Source: Lachnospiraceae bacterium
GTDB lineage: Bacteria > Bacillota > Clostridia > Lachnospirales > Lachnospiraceae
Direction of reading: 5' to 3'
Length of the DNA: 64,000 nt
Assembly (NCBI GenBank): GCA_910575445.1
Contig: CAJTFW010000007.1
Span: forward strand, 1 to 64,000
Shown here: piece after piece, positions 37,181 through 44,380 of the stretch
Numbering within the stretch: the stretch's first letter is position 1
Layout: each line of letters opens with the position of its first letter
The notes under the pieces: model-generated
Databases searched by the model: none
What the model was told of the DNA's origin: nothing
What the model saw: only the letters and a program-made list of their open reading frames with translations
Program-made: the position numbers and the translations under genes

Positions 37181-38980
37181 TTACTCACTCAATCCTAATC
37201 TCTCTAAGGTCTCTTTGGTTGGGAATGCATTCTCCCATCCTCTTACTTCATAATACTGTGGCAAAGTAACATGAATCTGGCTTATCTGTCCTTTGGATGG
37301 ACCATCAGAAATTGGTTCCTCGGTCAAACGTTTTGGAAGTCTGTCATCTTCAGGCTTCATGCCAGCCGCCTTATTGAACAGACGTTCGATATTGTAGATA
37401 CGTTCTCCTACGGTCAGAAGTTCTTCTGGCGTATAGTTGGTTCCAGTACCAGCATTGAGAAGTGCTGTATATTCTGGTGCTCCTAATGCAAAGGAGGAGA
37501 ACAGACACAGACCCATAGAGTCAATGACGGCGGTCAAATCCTGGAAAATTTTACACCACTGTGCTTTGCCTTCGGTCGTGGTACGGTCTAACTGCTCTGG
37601 AAGGCCTAATACCTCTGGGGAAATCAGATAACCACGTACATGGCAGCCACCACGGTTGCTGGTCGCATATGTAATACCGATTCCCTGGATACCTCTTGCA
37701 TCGTATGCTGGCATCTCTTGCTTCTTAACACTCATAGAGAATTCTGGATGTCCGTAGTGCTCACACAGACGATAGGAGCCATTTGCCATCAGTTTTGCCA
37801 GTGGCAGCTTGCCTTCACCCATTCGCTTTGTCCATTCCACAATCGCCTCGCTGCTGCCCCAGGTCAGTGGAATACCATCACACTCGTCCTCTTTGATATA
37901 TCCCTTCTCGTATAACTCCATAGCTGCTGCAATCGTACAAGGCGTGGAGATTGCATCGAGTCCATACTCATTACACCACATATTAGCCTCATCAATCGCG
38001 TTCAAATCATGCAGCCCACAGTTGCCGCCATAAGCCCAAAGCGGCTCATATTCTGGTCCGCCAACTACTTTATCGCCTACTTTAATTACACGTCCACAGG
38101 CAATCGGGCATCTGTGACAAGCAGCATTCTTCACCAGGTAAGTGTCTTTTAAGGTCTCACCAGAGATATCATCTGCCTTGTCATAATAGGACTCCTGCCA
38201 GTTCTTGGTTGGGAAAGAACCAGTATTGTTGATAATATTGACAAGCACTGCCGTTCCGTAAGTTGGAAGACCGCCTCCGGTTACGCCGTTCTCACGAATC
38301 TTTGCGTTACATGCCTTGGTAGCCTCTTTTAATTTGTCTGCATCAAAAGGCTCAATCACTTTAGCAGTTGCAGTTACCGTGATTGCTTTTAGATTCTTAG
38401 AGCCCATAACAGCACCTACACCACTTCTGCCAGCTGCACGGTCCTTGTCATTCATAATTGCTGCCAAAAGAGACTGATGCTCACCAGCCGGCCCGATATT
38501 TAAAACGTTACAGCCCGGATGTGCTTCTTTTAGCTTTTCATCTGCTTCCTCACTCATAAGCCCTACATAATCCTTAGCAGAAAGAAGTTCAATCTTGTCG
38601 TCTACCACATTGATATAGGTCCACTCGGAAGCTTTTCCTTCCACGATAAGAGCATCCCAGCCAGCATATTTCAGCTTCGCGCCCCATACACCGCCGGAGT
38701 TCGAAGAAGCAATCATGCCAGTCAGAGGGGATTTGGTCACAACCATATAGCGCCCGGATGTCGGGGATGCCGTACCGGTCATAGGTCCGGTGATATAGAC
38801 CAGTTTGTTGTCCGCAGACAGCGGATCTACGGTTGCTACGCCTTCATCATAGAGTATCTTCGTGCCAAGCCCGCGCCCTCCGATGAATTTCGTTGCCAGT
38901 TCCATGTCAAGCTGCTCCACTTTAATCTCTCCTGTGCTTAGATTAATGCGCGCCAGCTTCCCATTGTAAGATGTCTTCAT
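37181..38980 (-). CDS. aor: Tungsten-containing aldehyde ferredoxin oxidoreductase
   Basis: A 599-aa protein of AOR length, oxidising aldehydes to acids (or reducing acids) with ferredoxin. The N-terminal pterin-binding half contains FIGGRGLGTKILYDEG and SNSGGVWG. The [4Fe-4S] cysteines are in ACHRCPIACGR with a later Cys (DSMGLCLF). The AOR segment GLDAISTPCTIAAAMELYE is present. A tungstate transporter and pterin genes directly downstream support tungsten as the metal. The upstream leader (38981-39111) is structured. Confidence 0.94.
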   Translation of the reverse strand: MKTSYNGKLARINLSTGEIKVEQLDMELATKFIGGRGLGTKILYDEGVATVDPLSADNKLVYITGPMTGTASPTSGRYMVVTKSPLTGMIASSNSGGVWGAKLKYAGWDALIVEGKASEWTYINVVDDKIELLSAKDYVGLMSEEADEKLKEAHPGCNVLNIGPAGEHQSLLAAIMNDKDRAAGRSGVGAVMGSKNLKAITVTATAKVIEPFDADKLKEATKACNAKIRENGVTGGGLPTYGTAVLVNIINNTGSFPTKNWQESYYDKADDISGETLKDTYLVKNAACHRCPIACGRVIKVGDKVVGGPEYEPLWAYGGNCGLHDLNAIDEANMWCNEYGLDAISTPCTIAAAMELYEKGYIKEDECDGIPLTWGSSEAIVEWTKRMGEGKLPLAKLMANGSYRLCEHYGHPEFSMSVKKQEMPAYDARGIQGIGITYATSNRGGCHVRGYLISPEVLGLPEQLDRTTTEGKAQWCKIFQDLTAVIDSMGLCLFSSFALGAPEYTALLNAGTGTNYTPEELLTVGERIYNIERLFNKAAGMKPEDDRLPKRLTEEPISDGPSKGQISQIHVTLPQYYEVRGWENAFPTKETLERLGLSE

Positions 38981-39111
38981 AGTCTTACCTCCTTAACATC
39001 TCCATATGAAATTATCTGGTGACTAAATCCTTTCCAAACACGGGAGGCATTGATTAAAACGGTCAATACCCAATGGTCAGGTTCCCTCTGAACAAGACTC
39101 GGATTTATTAT
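38981..39111 (-). promoter_or_regulatory. Structured 5' leader of the AOR gene, possible Moco/Tuco riboswitch
   Basis: Read on the minus strand, a multi-stem fold is closed by 39101-39106 with 39025-39030. Inside are a small hairpin (39077-39080 with 39088-39091) and an 8-bp hairpin (39063-39070 with 39046-39053, 9-nt loop). A purine/CC-rich segment GCCTCCCGTGTTTGGAAAGG ends the fold before the AGGAGG ribosome site. Position before a tungsten-cofactor enzyme and the GGAAAGG segment recall Moco-type leader RNAs. I could not align it to that family from memory, so the assignment is tentative. Confidence 0.4.
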
Positions 39112-39146
39112 GACGTCATCATAACACATCATCTCTTCTTTTTCAA
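39110..39146 (-). promoter_or_regulatory. AOR promoter with overlapping palindrome
   Basis: TTGAAA (39141-39146), 17 bp, TATGAT (39118-39123) on the minus strand. A perfect 10-bp palindrome ATGACGTCAT (39110-39119) overlaps the end of the -10 and the start site, a position where a bound repressor would block initiation. Confidence 0.65.
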
Positions 39147-39197
39147 TCCCTTTTTTTGTGTAGATTGCATAGGAACTTGTCCAAAGTGATTATTTTA

Positions 39198-39226
39198 TTG
39201 TAAAATTTATAAAATTATGCTAAAAT
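39198..39226 (+). promoter_or_regulatory. Promoter of the TM1266-hydG-hydF operon
   Basis: TTGTAA (39198-39203), 17 bp, TAAAAT (39221-39226), 28 bp before the first start codon. It is divergent from the AOR promoter, 52 bp away, so the two could share regulation. Confidence 0.65.
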
Positions 39227-39253
39227 AGGAACGCATATACCAGGAGGGAATCT

Positions 39254-39514
39254 ATGAAGACCAGAATTGCACTGATTGGAATTATCGTCGAGGACACACA
39301 GTCGGTAGAAAAGCTCAACCAACTGCTGCATGCATACGGCAATTATATTATCGGACGTATGGGGATTCCCTACCGGGAGCAGAAAATCAATATCATCAGT
39401 GTGGCTATGGATGCACCACAAGATACCATTAACGCACTTTCCGGGAAGATTGGAAGACTTCCTGGCATCAGTGCAAAGACTGTATACTCTAACATCCAAA
39501 ATAACTGCCCCTGA
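39254..39514 (+). CDS. TM1266-family putative regulator of [FeFe]-hydrogenase system
   Basis: An 86-aa ACT-like/ferredoxin-fold small protein (RIALIGIIVED, GNYIIGRMGIPYRE, IISVAMDAPQDTINALSGKIGRL), matching the TM1266 family that accompanies hydrogenase maturation genes in anaerobes. Function is inferred from that association; ligand binding is plausible for the fold. It is the first gene of an operon with hydG and hydF. Confidence 0.88.
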   Translation: MKTRIALIGIIVEDTQSVEKLNQLLHAYGNYIIGRMGIPYREQKINIISVAMDAPQDTINALSGKIGRLPGISAKTVYSNIQNNCP

Positions 39515-39591
39515 TGACTTCTATCAATCTACTAATTGGAAAGCTGTACACAAACGTGTCATCTGACCAAAAAGAAAGGAGCGTACATACT

Positions 39592-41013
39592 ATGTACAAC
39601 GTAACATCATTAAAAGCAGAAGAATTTATCTCGGACGAAGAGATTCAGGCAACGCTTGCCTATGCAGACGCCAACAAGGACAATGTGGCTCTGATAGACG
39701 AGATTATTGCCAAAGCCAAAGAGCGCAAAGGACTGACTCACAGAGAGGCATCCGTGCTTCTTGCCTGTGAGATACCAGAGAAAATCGACGAGGTGTATAC
39801 GCTTGCCGAGCAGCTTAAAAAGGATTATTACGGCAACCGTATTGTCCTGTTTGCTCCGCTTTATCTGTCGAATTACTGTGTCAATGGCTGTGTCTACTGT
39901 CCATATCATGCAAAGAACAAGCATATCGCACGTAAGAAGCTGACACAAGAGGAGATTGTGAAAGAAGTAACAGCCCTGCAGGATATGGGACACAAACGCC
40001 TAGCTATCGAAGCCGGCGAAGACCCGGTCAACAATCCTATCGAATATATTCTAGAATGTATCCACACCATCTACAGCATCAAACATAAAAATGGTGCGAT
40101 TCGCCGCGTCAACGTCAATATCGCAGCTACGACGGTGGAAAATTACCGCAAATTAAAAGAAGCTGAGATAGGAACTTATATTTTATTCCAGGAGACCTAC
40201 CATAAAAAGAGTTATGAGACCCTGCATCCAACCGGGCCAAAGCATGATTATGCTTATCATACCGAGGCGATGGACCGTGCGATGGAAGGCGGCATCGACG
40301 ATGTCGGACTTGGTGTCCTCTTTGGACTTGAGATGTACCGCTATGAATTTGCCGGACTTTTGATGCATGCAGAGCATCTAGAAGCCGTTCATGGCGTCGG
40401 TCCGCATACTATCAGCGTACCACGCATCAAACACGCCGATGATATCGACCCATCCGTTTTTGACAATGGTATCAGTGATGATATTTTTGCTAAAATCTGT
40501 GCGCTTATTCGTATCTCCGTACCTTATACAGGTATGATTATCTCCACAAGGGAGAGTCAGGCAGTCAGAGAGCGTGTACTTCCATTAGGTGTCTCTCAGA
40601 TAAGCGGAGCTTCCCGTACCAGCGTTGGAGGCTATGCAGAGCCAGAGACCGAAGAAGATGTAACAAGCGCACAGTTTGATGTCAGTGACCAGCGTACGCT
40701 TGATGAAGTTGTCAACTGGCTGATGAAGATGGACTATATTCCAAGCTTTTGTACTGCCTGTTATAGAGAAGGGCGCACAGGCGACCGCTTTATGTCCCTC
40801 TGTAAAAATATGCAGATATTAAACTGTTGCCATCCAAATGCACTGATGACTTTAAAAGAATATCTGGAAGACTACGCAAGCGAAGAGACAAAGAAGATTG
40901 GTATGGCACTGATTGAGCGGGAACTTGAAAATATCCCCAATCCAAAGGTACAGAGAATTGCCAGAGAGCATATCCATGATATCTCCGAAGGAAAACGGGA
41001 TTTCCGTTTCTAA
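39592..41013 (+). CDS. hydG: [FeFe]-hydrogenase H-cluster maturase HydG
   Basis: A 473-aa radical SAM tyrosine lyase making the CO/CN-bearing iron synthon. The SAM cluster motif is CVNGCVYC, near residue 90. The C-terminal auxiliary cluster segment is FCTACYREGRTGDRFM. ATG at 39592 follows AAAGGAG; the upstream in-frame extension overlaps the TM1266 stop and is rejected. hydF follows after 28 bp. hydE, the third maturase, is not in the window. Confidence 0.95.
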   Translation: MYNVTSLKAEEFISDEEIQATLAYADANKDNVALIDEIIAKAKERKGLTHREASVLLACEIPEKIDEVYTLAEQLKKDYYGNRIVLFAPLYLSNYCVNGCVYCPYHAKNKHIARKKLTQEEIVKEVTALQDMGHKRLAIEAGEDPVNNPIEYILECIHTIYSIKHKNGAIRRVNVNIAATTVENYRKLKEAEIGTYILFQETYHKKSYETLHPTGPKHDYAYHTEAMDRAMEGGIDDVGLGVLFGLEMYRYEFAGLLMHAEHLEAVHGVGPHTISVPRIKHADDIDPSVFDNGISDDIFAKICALIRISVPYTGMIISTRESQAVRERVLPLGVSQISGASRTSVGGYAEPETEEDVTSAQFDVSDQRTLDEVVNWLMKMDYIPSFCTACYREGRTGDRFMSLCKNMQILNCCHPNALMTLKEYLEDYASEETKKIGMALIERELENIPNPKVQRIAREHIHDISEGKRDFRF

Positions 41014-41041
41014 TCTTAAGAGATAGGAAAGGAGTCTTTAC

Positions 41042-42247
41042 ATGGCAACTACATTACACGATACACCAAGCAGCCACCGGCTGCATATAGGAGTATTTGG
41101 GCGAACCAACAGCGGAAAATCATCTTTTATTAATGCCTTTACCAAGCAACAGGTATCCATTACTTCAGACGTGGCTGGTACAACCACAGACCCCGTCTAC
41201 AAGCCGATGGAGATTTCTCCTCTTGGCCCTTGTGTGCTGATTGATACCGCAGGCTTTGATGATATCACAGAGCTTGGGGAACTTCGGATGGAGAAGACAA
41301 GGCTTGCAGCAGAGAAGACAGAGCTTGCAGTTCTGCTTTTTTCACAGGAGGATACAGACTTTACAGAAGAACTTTCCTGGTATCGCTTTTTTCAGGAGCG
41401 AAAGACACCAGTCTTGTTCGTGGTTAGCAAAGCAGATATAAGAAAAGATACAAAAAAGCTTTTAGCCAATATAAAAAAAGCTACTGGCAGAGATGCACTC
41501 TGTGTCAGTGCAGTGACAGGGGAAGGGATGGAAGCACTAAAGGAAGCGCTTGTTCGGTTGCTTCCCGAGAATTATGGAGACCGTCTGATTACCGGAGAGC
41601 TTGTACAAGAGGAAGACCTTGTACTTCTTGTAATGCCACAGGATATCCAGGCGCCAAAAGGACGGTTGATTCTTCCGCAGGTACAGACGATTCGGGAGCT
41701 TTTAGATAAAAAATGTCTGGTGATAAGTGTGACAACCGATAAGCTTTTGGCAGCACTTCAGGCACTTTCGCGACCGCCAAAGCTGATAATTACAGATTCA
41801 CAGGTCTTTGGAACCGTCTATGAACAAAAGCCAAAAGAAAGTATGCTGACCTCTTTTTCGGTGCTCTTTGCCGCTTATAAAGGAGATTTGCCTTATTACG
41901 TGGAGGGTGCAAAAAAGATTGATGCACTGCATAAAGATTCCAAGGTATTGATTGCCGAGTGCTGTACTCATGCACCGCTTCAGGAGGATATCGGACGGGT
42001 AAAGATTCCACGGATGCTTCAGAAAAGATTTGGAGAATCTCTACGTGTAGATATTGTAAGCGGAACAGATTTTCCACAGGATTTAACCGGATATGATTTG
42101 ATTATCCAGTGCGGAGCTTGTATGTTTAACCGAAAATATGTAATGGCACGGATAGAGCGGGCAAAAGCGCAAGGAGTGCCTATGACCAATTACGGAGTAA
42201 CAATTGCACATCTGACAGGAATACTAGAGAAGGTGGCAATGCCCTAG
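41042..42247 (+). CDS. hydF: [FeFe]-hydrogenase H-cluster maturation GTPase HydF
   Basis: A 401-aa scaffold GTPase that carries the 2Fe precursor to the hydrogenase. The N-terminal Era-like GTPase domain has GRTNSGKSSF, DTAGF and SKAD. The C-terminal cluster domain has cysteines at ECCTHAP and QCGACMFN. It ends the operon with a strong terminator downstream. Confidence 0.95.
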   Translation: MATTLHDTPSSHRLHIGVFGRTNSGKSSFINAFTKQQVSITSDVAGTTTDPVYKPMEISPLGPCVLIDTAGFDDITELGELRMEKTRLAAEKTELAVLLFSQEDTDFTEELSWYRFFQERKTPVLFVVSKADIRKDTKKLLANIKKATGRDALCVSAVTGEGMEALKEALVRLLPENYGDRLITGELVQEEDLVLLVMPQDIQAPKGRLILPQVQTIRELLDKKCLVISVTTDKLLAALQALSRPPKLIITDSQVFGTVYEQKPKESMLTSFSVLFAAYKGDLPYYVEGAKKIDALHKDSKVLIAECCTHAPLQEDIGRVKIPRMLQKRFGESLRVDIVSGTDFPQDLTGYDLIIQCGACMFNRKYVMARIERAKAQGVPMTNYGVTIAHLTGILEKVAMP

Positions 42248-42256
42248 AGAAATAAA

Positions 42257-42300
42257 AATGGTCTATCAAAGCTTCTGACTTGATAGACCATTCTTTTATT
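42257..42300 (+). terminator. Terminator of the hydG-hydF operon
   Basis: A 13-bp perfect stem (42257-42269 with 42280-42292) followed by a T-rich run CTTTTATTTT. It lies 9 bp past the hydF stop. Confidence 0.92.
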
Positions 42301-42374
42301 TTCCCGAACTTTAGCTATTGGAAAAATAACAGCTGTCAATTATTTCTTATAATACATTTTGTAGGAAAATATTT

Positions 42375-42863
42375 TTATGAACGAGCACAGTTGGTGGACT
42401 GGCCAGTTAGGATTTCCAAACCATGAGCAAGAGCCGGAAGGATGTACTCCAGACTTTCTTTTACGGCTTTGGGACTGCCGGGAAGGTTGATAATAAGGGT
42501 TGATTTGCGAATACCGGCAGTGGCGCGGCTTAACATCGCGCGGGGAGTGATGGTCAGGCTATAGGCACGCATAGCTTCAGGAATACCAGGAACGATGCGC
42601 TCGGTAATATCCATCGTGGCTTCCGGGGTGCAGTCCCGCGGGGAAAAGCCAGTCCCACCGGTGGTAAGCAGAAGTTCCGCAACTTCGTTATCAGCGATAC
42701 GGGCCATCTCCTGAGAGAGACGTGTGCGGTCATCAGGAAGAAGAATCTCATGCACCACCTGATAACCATTCTCTTCTAATATCTGTTTGATAAGCGGGCC
42801 ACTCTTATCTTCTCTTTGTCCTGCATAGCCAGAATCGCTGGCAGTAATAATTGCTGCTTTCAT
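42375..42863 (-). CDS. MogA/MoaB-family molybdopterin adenylyltransferase
   Basis: A 162-aa protein with the MogA/MoaB fold: ITASDSGYAGQREDKSGP, LLTTGGTGFSPRD, and a C-terminal NLPGSPKAVKE. It adenylates molybdopterin before MoeA acts. Start at 42863 (AGGAGG upstream). It is separated from the moeA genes by the AOR and hydGF blocks, but completes the same pathway. Confidence 0.9.
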   Translation of the reverse strand: MKAAIITASDSGYAGQREDKSGPLIKQILEENGYQVVHEILLPDDRTRLSQEMARIADNEVAELLLTTGGTGFSPRDCTPEATMDITERIVPGIPEAMRAYSLTITPRAMLSRATAGIRKSTLIINLPGSPKAVKESLEYILPALAHGLEILTGQSTNCARS

Positions 42864-42940
42864 AAAATTTCCTCCTTTTTCATCACATATTCCACACAAT
42901 GTATGATATATTTTTCACAATCTTATTGTAAAATAAATCC

Positions 42941-43288
42941 TTAAGAATTGCCAAATTCCTCTATTATCTCAATCTTCCCAATAATATGCCGATTAAATTC
43001 TGACAGTTCTTCTGCCGGTATCCAATATTCCTGATGATATACATCCCCCACCGTATGAACCTCATACAAAGACAGATAGCTATCCTCCACCTCAAAGCGA
43101 GTCACATATCCTTTATAGCCGGAGTTTTTATCTTTGGTATTCCATCGCCTAGCAATCTCCTGTGCATAGCGTTTATATAACACCGGATAGAAGATAGGCT
43201 GTGTAGGCAGTCTTGGTGGAAATGCCCGATAACCACTCTCTTCTATCAACACTTTTTCCCTTTCCCCTACGGGTCTATATAAGACCAT
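42941..43288 (-). CDS. Conserved small protein, crystallin-J1/ADP-ribosylation annotated family
   Basis: A 115-aa protein starting MVLYRPVGEREKVLIEES with the segment FPPRLPTQPIFYPVL, which I recall from a clostridial family often labelled ADP-ribosylation/crystallin J1. No catalytic motif of ADP-ribosylglycohydrolases is visible, so that label should not be read as a function. The start at 43288 follows GGGGGAG; a longer frame overlaps the rnpB terminator. Confidence 0.72.
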   Translation of the reverse strand: MVLYRPVGEREKVLIEESGYRAFPPRLPTQPIFYPVLYKRYAQEIARRWNTKDKNSGYKGYVTRFEVEDSYLSLYEVHTVGDVYHQEYWIPAEELSEFNRHIIGKIEIIEEFGNS

Positions 43289-43312
43289 TTGCACTCCCCC
43301 TTCCCCATATAC

Positions 43313-43346
43313 AAAAAAGCCACAGCCTGACATGCAAGCTGCGGCT
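43313..43346 (-). terminator. Terminator of rnpB
   Basis: A stem of about 12 bp (AGCCGCAGCTTG paired with CAGGCTGTGGCT, allowing G-U) is followed by six U (43313-43318) on the minus strand, just past the RNase P RNA 3' end. Confidence 0.85.
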
Positions 43347-43365
43347 CTTTGTTTTTCTACTCATA

Positions 43366-43709
43366 GACAACAAGCAAAACGATAAGCCGGGTTATGTCGT
43401 TGGACAATCATCTATCTAGGCGTACTGTTGCCAGTACGCTCAAGCGACCTACCTGAAGCTGGCGGGCCACCATATGCTTCTGCTTGGTCTTGCTTCGGAT
43501 GGGGTTTACATCTGCCCCGTCTGTTACCAGGCGGGCGGTAGTCTCTTACACTGCCTTTCCACCCTTACCGGCGATACCACCGGCGGTATATCTCTGTTGC
43601 ACTAGCCTTGGAGTCACCTCCACCGGACGTTATCCGGCATCCTGCCCTGTGAAGCCCGGACTTTCCTCACCTGAATCATCAGCTGCGATTGTCTGTCTTA
43701 CTTGCTGTA
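43366..43709 (-). ncRNA. rnpB: RNase P RNA
   Basis: About 344 nt of bacterial RNase P RNA on the minus strand. Diagnostic conserved pieces are GAGGAAAGTCCGGGC near the 5' end, the GGTAAGGGTGGAAAGG and GTAAGAGACTACCG core, and the 3' ACCCGGCTTATCG. The P1 ends pair (about 43701-43707 with 43368-43374). The ends are estimated from P1. It has its own promoter and terminator. Confidence 0.95.
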
Positions 43710-43714
43710 TCCTT

Positions 43715-43743
43715 ATTCTACTCCACTTCCCTGCTTTTGTCCA
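43715..43743 (-). promoter_or_regulatory. rnpB promoter
   Basis: TGGACA (43738-43743), 17 bp, TAGAAT (43715-43720) on the minus strand, 6-7 bp before the expected 5' end of the RNA. Confidence 0.75.
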
Positions 43744-43789
43744 TGGTATTTGCTAATTTTGATAGTATAACTTTCGTTTTCTAATAAGA

Positions 43790-44224
43790 GGACGCTCGCC
43801 ACGACCTGGTAGATGTTCCTTCCAGACCCCGCTCTCGCTTAATGGACGCCTATAGCGGTACTAAGCTCGCGACTGCGCGTATCCGCTTGCGCTCGCTAAG
43901 TGCCGATGGCGCCCAATGGGTCTTGCAGGAACATCTACCAGGCCATGTCGGGCTGTGCATTGGCTCCGATACACACGCTTTGGGCGAAACACTCCCCCAT
44001 ACATCTTACACAACGCTACGCGATAGTGTTTTATACCTTGTGGCTAGCCATAGTCAGCCAGGGCGGGAGGGGAGTAGGTTCCTGCAAGACCCATTGGACG
44101 CCATCGGCACTTAATGAGCGCAAGCGGCGTAAAGCCGCGCAGTCGCGAATTTAGTACCGCTATAGGCGTCCATTAAGCGCGAGCGGGGTCTGGAAGGAAC
44201 CTACTCCCCTCCCGTCCTAGCGTC
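43790..44224. repeat. Dispersed ~430-bp non-coding double-hairpin element, copy 2
   Basis: It matches the element at 15991-16419 in the same orientation, with highest identity in the hairpin arms and lower identity in the central 100 bp. The 15-bp stem of hairpin A has a T/A pair where copy 1 has C/G: both strands of the stem changed, so pairing is conserved. The 22-bp stem of hairpin B is kept with one wobble. This copy has a short extra hairpin (GCGGCGTAAAGCCGC) in its right arm. It lies between rnpB and the nucleoside-kinase terminator. Confidence 0.9.
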
Positions 44225-44329
44225 CCTTATACCACATAATATAACTTAATCTCAGAATTTACCTGGCTAGAATTCGCCATAGATATTTTATCAAAACAAG
44301 AAAAATTATTTTAATATAAACGATGCCTG

Positions 44330-44363
44330 ACAGGAGCCAGCAGATATTTCTTCTGGCTCCTGT
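44330..44363 (-). terminator. Hairpin at the end of the macromolecular-synthesis operon
   Basis: A perfect 11-bp GC-rich stem (44330-44340 with 44353-44363) lies 18 bp past the nucleoside kinase stop. No immediate U-run follows on the minus strand, but U-rich sequence occurs 10 nt later. Probable terminator. Confidence 0.6.
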
Positions 44364-44380
44364 TAAGCATCACTTACTTT

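Noticed and set aside
42941-43288. ADP-ribosylglycohydrolase activity for the small crystallin-J1-labelled protein
   Set aside because: At 115 aa it is far too short and lacks the metal-binding motifs of that enzyme family; the label appears to be inherited annotation.
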